DNA of 5,921 bases, taken from the NCBI GenBank assembly GCA_030834835.1, contig JAUQXD010000431.1, forward strand, positions 1 to 5,921, in the 5' to 3' direction. The notes below the pieces were generated by a model. That model was not told the DNA's origin, did not search any database, and saw only the letters and a list, made by a program, of their open reading frames with translations. The stretch's first letter is position 1; each line of letters begins with the position of its first letter. Positions 1 through 5,255 of the stretch are shown piece after piece. The DNA comes from Thermoflexales bacterium (GTDB lineage: Bacteria; Chloroflexota; Anaerolineae; Fen-1058). The position numbers were made by a program, and so were the translations under genes.

Positions 1-24
1 TCTTTTGTGGCAGATATTTCGTCC

Positions 25-1509
25 CTAACGCACGCGCGATTGAGCGGTCAGCCGGTTTTGCAGCAACCGCGACGGCATCGTGCTATCCACGGTTTCAGCC
101 GTCAGGTCCACGCCGGTCGCGGCGCGATAGGCGTGGATGTAGCTCTGCACTTCGGGCCGCCAGTAACGCGCCCAGTTGGCCGCTTGCGCCGGATCGTTAA
201 CGCCGATCCAATCGCCGTAGCGCACCGACAGCAACAGCTGCTCGCCAAAGACGCCCAGGTCGCGGAAGTGCGTCACGGTCACGTCCGACCAGCCCTGCAA
301 TTTCTTCATCGTATCGACCTGGCCCATCCAGCCTTCCTGATACGGCACCATCGGGCGGCTCTGCAGAAAGTCGCGCATCTCGCTGCGCGCCAGCAGCCAC
401 TCTTGAATCAGCATCTCCACGCGCGCCGTCCACGGCAGATCGCCGAACTGATTGTGCGCGCCCTGCGCCAATAGCAAATGCGTTTCCTTCAACGCATTCA
501 ACACGGGGAATGCATCTGCCAGGCGCGTGGTGTCATCATCTTCCTGGTAGAAGATCGACGTGAGATGCAGCAGGTTGTGGAAGGCCTCGACGAATTTCGA
601 TCGGCTGTCCACGGTCCTGAGCGTTGGGACGGCTTTGCCCACCAGCGTCAGGCCGTAGTGATGGTCGTATTCGTAAGCGCGGCGCTGCACCGTCAGGCGA
701 TGTGGCTCATCCTGAATGTGGCCCCACAGCAGGTTGTTGAGCGGGCGGATCGGATCGAGCACCAGATGCGTCAACGGATCATTGCCTGAACCATTGTTGC
801 GGCGATTCTGAAAGCGCAGGCTGACGGCGTTGAGTGTTTGCACCAACATGGCTTCTTCGTGCCAGTACGACCAGATCAGTTCCAGCAGGCACGGCCCGTC
901 GTAGCGGTCGGTGATTACGCCGTCACAGAACACGCTGTCGCTCTCGTCCAGGCCGGGGAAAGCGGCGTCCAGCACGCGCTTGATATACGGCAGACGGCCT
1001 TCACCCAGATAGTCGGCTAATTTAGTGCGCAGATCATCGAGCGAGACCGTAAAGCCCAGCCGGTTTGATTCTTCCAGATCAACGCTGCTCCCGCCGCCCA
1101 CGATCGAGACACCGCAGTTGAGCAGCAGGAAGGTCTCGGTCGCCGTCTTCAGCAGCTCATACGCGCCCACGCCGCGCACTTGCGAACCCAGCTCATCGAT
1201 CTGCCGATTGAGCTTCTTGTCGTTGGTGGTTTCATCGTTCCGGCACAGCACGGCGTCGATGAAATCCTTGTAACTGCTGAAGTCGATCGCTTTAGTCCGA
1301 TTGCGGATCGCCGTCCACAACGGTTGATCCTCGGTCGGTTGACTCTGCGCCCGCTTCAACGCCACGGGCACGGTGCCCACCCGATCGAAGAATCCGGCTG
1401 ACGGCCCGACCACAAACGCTTCGCCTGCGCCCGGTACGGGCCTCCCGGTCGCAACCGTTTCAGGCACGTCTTCTTCTATTTCCACCGTCTTGGTTACTCG
1501 CTTTGCCAT
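25..1509 (-). CDS. Uncharacterised 494-residue protein, third gene of the operon (gene C)
   Basis: I do not recognise a named family, and no function can be given. The frame is intact from ATG to TAG. An exceptionally good ribosome site (AAGGAGG, 5 bases from the ATG) supports the start. No signal peptide or membrane segment is visible, so the protein looks soluble and cytoplasmic. Residues 1-60 look extended and low in structure, being acidic and rich in Val, Pro and Gly. Residues 65 to about 465 look mostly helical and rich in aromatic residues. Histidine and acidic residues cluster at WHEEA (216-220), YDHHYG (281-286), FHNLLHL (310-316) and AHNQFGD (351-357). These could bind a metal, but no classical metal motif is present. 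The C-terminal 30 residues are polar and Ser/Thr/Arg-rich. It starts 10 bases after gene B and is almost certainly co-transcribed with genes A and B. The coding call is very sure; the role is unknown. Confidence 0.93.
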   Translation of the reverse strand: MAKRVTKTVEIEEDVPETVATGRPVPGAGEAFVVGPSAGFFDRVGTVPVALKRAQSQPTEDQPLWTAIRNRTKAIDFSSYKDFIDAVLCRNDETTNDKKLNRQIDELGSQVRGVGAYELLKTATETFLLLNCGVSIVGGGSSVDLEESNRLGFTVSLDDLRTKLADYLGEGRLPYIKRVLDAAFPGLDESDSVFCDGVITDRYDGPCLLELIWSYWHEEAMLVQTLNAVSLRFQNRRNNGSGNDPLTHLVLDPIRPLNNLLWGHIQDEPHRLTVQRRAYEYDHHYGLTLVGKAVPTLRTVDSRSKFVEAFHNLLHLTSIFYQEDDDTTRLADAFPVLNALKETHLLLAQGAHNQFGDLPWTARVEMLIQEWLLARSEMRDFLQSRPMVPYQEGWMGQVDTMKKLQGWSDVTVTHFRDLGVFGEQLLLSVRYGDWIGVNDPAQAANWARYWRPEVQSYIHAYRAATGVDLTAETVDSTMPSRLLQNRLTAQSRVR

Positions 1510-1514
1510 CTTGT

Positions 1515-1522
1515 CCTCCTTA
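1515..1522 (-). promoter_or_regulatory. Strong ribosome binding site of gene C overlapping the stop of gene B
   Basis: On the minus strand the sequence reads TAAGGAGG, then ACAAG, then ATG. The TAA is the stop codon of gene B, and its two A residues are also the first bases of the Shine-Dalgarno sequence. A ribosome ending gene B therefore stops directly on the entry site of gene C. This suggests translational coupling and a fixed ratio of the two products. It also fixes the start of gene C at 1509. Confidence 0.88.
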
Positions 1523-2839
1523 ACTCACAGGTAACGATCTCAAGTTCGATGACTGTCCGGTTGAGGCTGCGCAGTGCGCGGCAACGTCCAGCGTGCTGCG
1601 CACGGCCCAATCGGTCAACAGATTCCCGATCGCTTTGCTTTCCATCTCCGGCGTGATCTGCCCGTCGGCGCGCGCCTGCCCGATGGCGGCAAAGGCCAAC
1701 GTGGGTGAAACCTGACGCATCGACTGCGGCCGCTTGGACCACGCTTGATAGTAGGCCGCGAGCTGCTCCGGTCGACGGTCATCGCTCGCCAGCACTTCGC
1801 GCAACGATTGGCCGCGCAGCGACTGCGGTCGATGATCGACCAGCAAGGCCACGAAGTCGGGCAGCGTCTCTTCCAACAGATCGAGCAGATCGCGTTTGAG
1901 TTGGCTCAGTTCGATCGGGGGGTAGAACGCCTCCCACAATTGGCTTAATCGCTCCCACTGCGGATGCGGATACAGTGCCTGCCCGATCGCGCAGCTCAGC
2001 TTCACGCGAATCCATGGGATGGGGTGCGGATCGTCGAGACTGATGCGAAAGACAAAGGCGCTGGGCAAACTCACGATGCCCATCAGACCCAGCGTCGAGG
2101 TGACGCCCACTTTCGCGATGGCCCACCAATCCGCCACCATCTCGGAGATCCAGCGTTCCCACAGGCGCCACGCCAATTGCTGCGGCGCATCACCTTGCTG
2201 TAGACCGCGCAAGATCGGCCCGAGGGAACCGACGAGCTCGAGCAAGGCCGAGCCTTGATGACCGACCTCGTGCACCAGCGACGAAGCGATGCCGCTGCCT
2301 ACCATGCGCTCACGTGGCACGCGGATGATGGCGACGGGACTTGGTCCGCCGCCGGGCAAGCGCGTGCGGGCGCGTCGAATGGCAGCCCCGTGCCCTCGAT
2401 CGAGATAACAGATCACCGGGGGAGCGGTGTAGTAATCGGGCAAAGCCAGCGCATCCGCTGAGGCCACATCCAGCCCCGATAGCCACACGCCGGTGTCGTG
2501 TTCGCTGCGCTGTGTCAGAACGTCGGCGAAGGCGTCGAACTGCGACAACAGATCATTGAAGCGCAGCCGCAAGGTTGTGAAGCGGCGCTGGGCTTCGACC
2601 GGGGGCGCGAGTTGACCTTCGCGCGTGCTTAGCCAGCTCAGAAAAGCGTGCGCCCGATTGCGCAACTCTTGCCGACCCTGCGCCAGAAATAGCTCAATCG
2701 CGATCTGGGCTGCGGGCAACAGCGCGGCTGCAGGTACCATCGTTTCGTGTAGCGCAAACGGCTTCACGCGCGCCAGACGCGCGAGCAGTGCGCGCGTTTC
2801 CTGCGCCATAAACCAGGCCGCCCCACGTTGATCGGGCAT
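1520..2839 (-). CDS. Putative zinc metalloprotease with HExxH motif, second gene of the operon (gene B)
   Basis: A 439-residue protein when started at the ATG at 2839. The segment IASSLVHEVGH (184-194) carries the zinc-protease motif HExxH, with H190 and H194 as likely ligands and E191 as the general base. A second block, ISEMVADWWA (231-240), lies 39 residues later. It offers E233 as a third ligand followed by Asp at 237, the pattern of gluzincin peptidases. A further block, DDPHPIPWIRVKL (269-281), resembles the conserved His-Pro stretch that follows the ligands in several HExxH families. No signal peptide is seen. Residues 245-265 are hydrophobic and could contact a membrane, but they are short and interrupted. 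The frame is open up to 2992, but a longer form would overlap gene A by about 150 bases. The 2839 start sits 4 bases after the stop of A. An ATG at 2854 (11-base overlap) is the alternative. Neither has a good ribosome site, so B is probably coupled to A. The protease call is inferred from motifs; substrate unknown. Confidence 0.88.
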   Translation of the reverse strand: MPDQRGAAWFMAQETRALLARLARVKPFALHETMVPAAALLPAAQIAIELFLAQGRQELRNRAHAFLSWLSTREGQLAPPVEAQRRFTTLRLRFNDLLSQFDAFADVLTQRSEHDTGVWLSGLDVASADALALPDYYTAPPVICYLDRGHGAAIRRARTRLPGGGPSPVAIIRVPRERMVGSGIASSLVHEVGHQGSALLELVGSLGPILRGLQQGDAPQQLAWRLWERWISEMVADWWAIAKVGVTSTLGLMGIVSLPSAFVFRISLDDPHPIPWIRVKLSCAIGQALYPHPQWERLSQLWEAFYPPIELSQLKRDLLDLLEETLPDFVALLVDHRPQSLRGQSLREVLASDDRRPEQLAAYYQAWSKRPQSMRQVSPTLAFAAIGQARADGQITPEMESKAIGNLLTDWAVRSTLDVAAHCAASTGQSSNLRSLPVS

Positions 2840-2843
2840 GCGC

Positions 2844-3497
2844 CTAGAGTCCATACAGCACGATCGTGCGACCGCGCCGTTCCCAGCGTCCGCTGCGACG
2901 ATGACGGCCGGACTGGGCCGCCTGAGCGGTCGGACGAAGCAGACCGGGCGCGTGTTGCTGGGCGGCCGACACCAGCGCCGATTTGGCCGCATCGGGCGGC
3001 GGGACAGTCGGCGGGGTCTGCGCCGCTTGCTGGGCGGCCTCGCCCGCTAAACGCACGATGCGCCGCGCCACTTCAAATTCCTGATCTTCGCCGCTCATGC
3101 CTTCGAGCTCCATCTCGAACATGTTCGCGGCGGCCGAGCCGGCCTGCGCGCCCAGCGCCGTGCCGACGCCCGGAATGGGAATGAACGAACCGAGCGCGCC
3201 GCCCACCATCGGCAGCGCTTTCTTGACCAGCGGCTTAAGCATGCCGCCCAACTGCTTGCCGATTGGCCCTTTCATAAACGAACCGACGGCGCGGCTGGCC
3301 TTCTTGAACAGGCTGCCCAGGAACTGATCGAGCTCGGCCTCGTCGGAGACTTCAAGCAGTGCGGACGCCAGTTCCATCTCGTCCATTTCGTTGAAGGGCG
3401 AGCCGCCCATCGAAGCGGTTTCGAATTCGTAGTCACCGGCCTCAAACTCATCCGTTTCCCAGCTTGTCTCCAACTGGGTGCGATCGATGTCGTGCAT
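2844..3497 (-). CDS. Small glycine-zipper protein with acidic N-terminus and basic tail, first gene of the operon (gene A)
   Basis: A 217-residue protein of unknown function. Four zones are visible. Residues 1-45 are strongly acidic (many Glu and Asp, with Phe and Tyr between), with no signal peptide. Residues 41-80 form an amphipathic stretch, starting MELASALLEV and continuing through DQFLGSLFKK. Residues 82-127 are glycine-rich and hydrophobic (GGML, MVGGALGSF, GVGTALGAQAGSAAANMF), with GxxxG-type spacing typical of glycine zippers that pack in membranes or pores. Residues 128-155 are helical (EFEVARRIVRLAG), then a Pro/Ala linker leads to a basic tail (RSGRWERRGR) ending IVLYGL. From memory, proteins of this layout recur as unnamed hypotheticals in several bacterial phyla; I cannot verify this here. 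The start at 3497 is chosen for its AGAGGAGG site. The frame stays open to 3731, but that extension lacks a ribosome site and would cover the promoter. It may be a secreted or membrane-active peptide precursor or a structural protein. Confidence 0.9.
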   Translation of the reverse strand: MHDIDRTQLETSWETDEFEAGDYEFETASMGGSPFNEMDEMELASALLEVSDEAELDQFLGSLFKKASRAVGSFMKGPIGKQLGGMLKPLVKKALPMVGGALGSFIPIPGVGTALGAQAGSAAANMFEMELEGMSGEDQEFEVARRIVRLAGEAAQQAAQTPPTVPPPDAAKSALVSAAQQHAPGLLRPTAQAAQSGRHRRSGRWERRGRTIVLYGL

Positions 3498-3503
3498 GAC
3501 CTG

Positions 3504-3511
3504 CCTCCTCT
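3504..3511 (-). promoter_or_regulatory. Ribosome binding site that fixes the start of gene A
   Basis: On the minus strand AGAGGAGG lies 6 bases ahead of the ATG at 3497. It is a near-perfect Shine-Dalgarno sequence at good spacing. It rules against the longer reading that begins at 3731 and implies strong translation of the first gene of the operon. Confidence 0.88.
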
Positions 3512-3556
3512 GCAAGATGTGTGATGCGCGGCGCATGAGCCGCTTACTTAGTAAAG

Positions 3557-3573
3557 ATGCAAGAAGCATGCCA
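3557..3573 (-). promoter_or_regulatory. Sigma-54-type (-24/-12) promoter of the A-B-C operon, putative
   Basis: The minus strand reads TGGCATGCTTCTTGCAT. This matches the sigma-54 (RpoN) consensus TGGCACG-N4-TTGCW with one mismatch (T for C at the sixth base). There are exactly 10 bases between the invariant GG and GC. With the C of the -12 element at 3559, transcription would start near 3547, giving a leader of about 50 bases before the ATG at 3497. If real, the operon needs an AAA+ enhancer-binding activator and would be silent without its signal. A sigma-70 reading (TTGTGG, 15-16 bases, TTTACT or TTACTA) overlaps the same bases but is poorer. Whether this organism has rpoN cannot be seen here. 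Confidence 0.5.
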
Positions 3574-3701
3574 CAAGGGCGGCAAATCACCGATGTTGGG
3601 AAAAACCGTTTAATCACGAGGGCTGCGCGTAACAGCGAGGTGGTTGTTGAGTCTGGCGCTACCAAACGGCGAAGTGGATTTCGTCTGAAAGCGTGATAAG
3701 G

Positions 3702-3715
3702 CGAAGTTTGCTTCG
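3702..3715. repeat. Short perfect inverted repeat (5-base stem, 4-base loop)
   Basis: The plus strand reads CGAAG, TTTG, CTTCG. It lies roughly 155-170 bases upstream of the predicted transcription start of the A-B-C operon. That is within the range where activators of sigma-54 promoters bind. No T run follows on either strand, so it is not a standard terminator. The stem is short enough to arise by chance. Confidence 0.35.
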
Positions 3716-3750
3716 GGAGAACAGGCGCCACGCGAACAAAATCTTGGCCA

Positions 3751-3772
3751 CCGACAGATTACAGGGTGTCGG
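3751..3772. repeat. Inverted repeat (6-base stem, 10-base spacer)
   Basis: CCGACA at 3751-3756 pairs with TGTCGG at 3767-3772. It lies about 205-225 bases upstream of the predicted transcription start of the operon. It could be a dimeric regulator site or a weak hairpin. There is no T tract directly next to it, so a terminator role is unlikely. Its significance is low when taken alone. Confidence 0.3.
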
Positions 3773-4083
3773 CGAAAGAGCTACGCCAAACATATCAAGG
3801 CATTGTCGCCCCTGATCAGCCGTGTGGTCGTTCCCCAATGGTGCAACGCCATCAACATCTGCCCGGTCCTGATTTTCCCCGTCGCCCTGGCATTCTGCCC
3901 TGCCACACGGTCCAGATGCATCATATCAGGTGCGCGACCACATCGAGGAATCAGGTAATATGTGAGCTGAAGACTTGGCTTGTGCAGAGCCAGATTTTTC
4001 GCGCAGGCTGAGGCGGCCTGACCGCGACTGGAGCGGACAGGCGCGCCGATTCCCGGGTGGCCTTGAGGGTCACGCTGGCGAGC

Positions 4084-4190
4084 GGAGAATGGGGAGTCTA
4101 TGGGGCGGCGCTCACCCCGATCGGGCCTATCGCTTCGACGGCATCAATGACTACATCCGGGTTGAATACGCCGACAGTTTAATATCCTGA
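4084..4190 (+). pseudogene. Relic of a LamG/concanavalin A-like domain, frame-shifted and truncated
   Basis: Two adjacent frames together spell the start of a typical LamG-type domain. The first, from 4084, gives GEWGVYGAALTP. The second gives DRAYRFDGINDYIRVEYADSL and ends at a TGA at 4188-4190. Bacterial LamG-like (Laminin_G_3) domains commonly read 'GTVYGATLT-DRFG-N-AYSFDGVDDYI', so the match spans the junction. The shift lies in the C run near 4114-4118, and a few residues between DR and AY appear lost. Nothing of the rest of the beta sandwich follows, because the QueA-family gene ends at once on the other strand. No start codon, ribosome site or promoter is seen. Such domains usually sit in large secreted proteins, so this is probably the leftover of a deleted gene or an inserted fragment. 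Confidence 0.55.
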
Positions 4191-4199
4191 TCAAATTCG

Positions 4200-5255
4200 T
4201 CAAATAATCAAATTCATGTCGCCAAACTCGTGCCACAAATAACGTCGATCGATCGCCTCAAGATAGGCCGCACGCAATCTCGCCGGCTCGACAAACGCGC
4301 TGAGCAAATCAAGGTGACTGGCGTGCGGCTCGTGCAGACCCGTCACCAGACCGTCCACCACGCGCAGTCGATGCTGGGGTGCGATGTGCAAGCGAGTCCA
4401 GCCGCGAGCGGCGGACACGGTGCCATCTGATCGCGCCAAAGTCTCCAACGCACGCACCACCGTCGTGCCGACGGCGATCACTCGCCCGCCCCACTGCCGG
4501 GTGGTATTCACGGCCCTGGCGGTGATCTCAGGCACGTGATACTCCTCGTCGTAAGTGGGGTGCAGCGCATCGACGACATCATCGCGGGTCGAAGACAGGC
4601 CGGTATGCAGCGACAATGTCGCAAAGCCCACACCCTTGCGTCGTAGTTTCAACAACAACTCCCACGTGAATGGGCGCCCGGCCGAAGGCATCTCGACCGA
4701 ACCGGGTTCGCCCGCATACACCGTCTGATAGAGATCGAGCGGCAGCGCTTCGGACACGTAGGTATAGCGCACTGGCTCGCCCAGTCGATAGATCAGATCA
4801 AGCAACGGCGTGCAACATCGATCGAATTCCATCTGCCACAAGAACGGCAGATCGGGGCGGCGGCGCAAGATATGTGCCGACAGCCCCTGACCGAAGTCTA
4901 GCTGCATGCCGGTACGGCCCACATGCGTGCGACCCTCCAACAACAGCACATCCCAACGTGCCGGGGTGCGGCGATGCGCCAGGCGGACTTCGAGCGTGTC
5001 GCCGCGCTCATCGGTCGCGCGCAGCAAGCCGGGTAAGGTCCGACTGGTATTCGCGACGAGCAAGTCCCCTTCGCGCAGATAGTCGCTCAGCGTATCAAAG
5101 CGCGTATGAATGAAGTCACCTTCGAGGCGCAGCAATACCAACAGGCGAACCTGATCGCGCCGCAGGCCGCGGTGCTCCGGTGGTTGATGCGCTTCCAGTT
5201 CGGACGGCAGACTAAAGTTCACCGCGGGTTCAACGGCAGTGGATATGGCGCTCAT
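4200..5255 (-). CDS. queA: QueA-family protein (S-adenosylmethionine:tRNA ribosyltransferase-isomerase-like), divergent
   Basis: A 351-residue protein, the usual QueA length. QueA moves the ribosyl part of S-adenosylmethionine onto 7-aminomethyl-7-deazaguanine in tRNA during queuosine synthesis in the cytoplasm. Family landmarks are clear: FSLPSELEAHQPP near the N-terminus (14-26), RDQVRLLVL (33-41), YQTVYA (176-181), GGRVIAVGTTVVRALE (256-271), and the C-terminal LLSAF...AY..AI block (317-335). Key blocks differ from canonical QueA. NDTRVIPARL is NTSRTLPGLL (69-78), PTAGLHFT is PSAGRPFT (190-197), LHVGxGTF is LHTGLSST (216-223), TNFHLPKSTL is TGLHEPHASH (305-314), and the SYGDAMLI tail is EFGDMNLI (343-350). 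The symbol is therefore a family label and true QueA activity is uncertain. The ATG overlaps the SDR stop as ATGA, with GGGAGG 8 bases upstream. No tgt or other queuosine gene lies in the window. Confidence 0.88.
   Translation of the reverse strand: MSAISTAVEPAVNFSLPSELEAHQPPEHRGLRRDQVRLLVLLRLEGDFIHTRFDTLSDYLREGDLLVANTSRTLPGLLRATDERGDTLEVRLAHRRTPARWDVLLLEGRTHVGRTGMQLDFGQGLSAHILRRRPDLPFLWQMEFDRCCTPLLDLIYRLGEPVRYTYVSEALPLDLYQTVYAGEPGSVEMPSAGRPFTWELLLKLRRKGVGFATLSLHTGLSSTRDDVVDALHPTYDEEYHVPEITARAVNTTRQWGGRVIAVGTTVVRALETLARSDGTVSAARGWTRLHIAPQHRLRVVDGLVTGLHEPHASHLDLLSAFVEPARLRAAYLEAIDRRYLWHEFGDMNLII

Larger units (their letters stand above)
3498..4199. other. Intergenic region between the two gene blocks
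   Basis: About 700 bases with no intact gene. The left third (3540-3640) is clearly richer in A and T than the genes and holds the promoter of the A-B-C operon. Two short inverted repeats lie at 3702-3715 and 3751-3772. From 3775 to about 4080 I see only short open frames on both strands, none with a ribosome site or recognisable protein. The right end (4084-4190) contains a decayed LamG-like fragment on the plus strand. No convincing terminator with a T tract follows the QueA-family gene. The mixture of relic and featureless DNA suggests an old insertion or deletion site. Confidence 0.7.

Noticed and set aside
1..24. Possible terminator after the A-B-C operon
   Set aside because: Only 24 bases follow the stop of gene C and no hairpin or T run is visible; the end of the transcript lies outside the window.
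2840..2992. In-frame extension of gene B to an earlier start
   Set aside because: It would overlap the end of gene A by about 150 bases, and its translation is Arg/Pro/Cys-rich, typical of a shadow frame. The start 4 bases after gene A is more sensible.
3498..3731. In-frame extension of gene A to an earlier ATG (78 more residues)
   Set aside because: It has no ribosome site, its composition is unlike the rest of the protein, and it would run through the promoter. The ATG at 3497 has an excellent site.
3766..4011. Plus-strand open frame of 81 codons
   Set aside because: There is no Shine-Dalgarno sequence, no family resemblance, and an unusual His/Pro/Cys composition.
3784..4143. Stop-free stretch of 120 codons on the minus strand
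   Set aside because: It has no ribosome site or recognisable protein. Its first ATG leaves fewer than 50 codons, and it overlaps the LamG relic read on the other strand. It is probably chance in GC-rich DNA.
4191..4215. 8-base direct repeat TCAAATTC at 4191-4198 and 4208-4215
   Set aside because: It lies partly within the last codons of the QueA-family gene and is too short to be called a target-site duplication or att site without an element between the copies.
4670..5113. Plus-strand open frame of 147 codons
   Set aside because: It lies wholly opposite the QueA-family gene, and its Arg/Ala/Pro-rich translation marks it as an antisense shadow. The same holds for the other plus-strand frames opposite the five genes.
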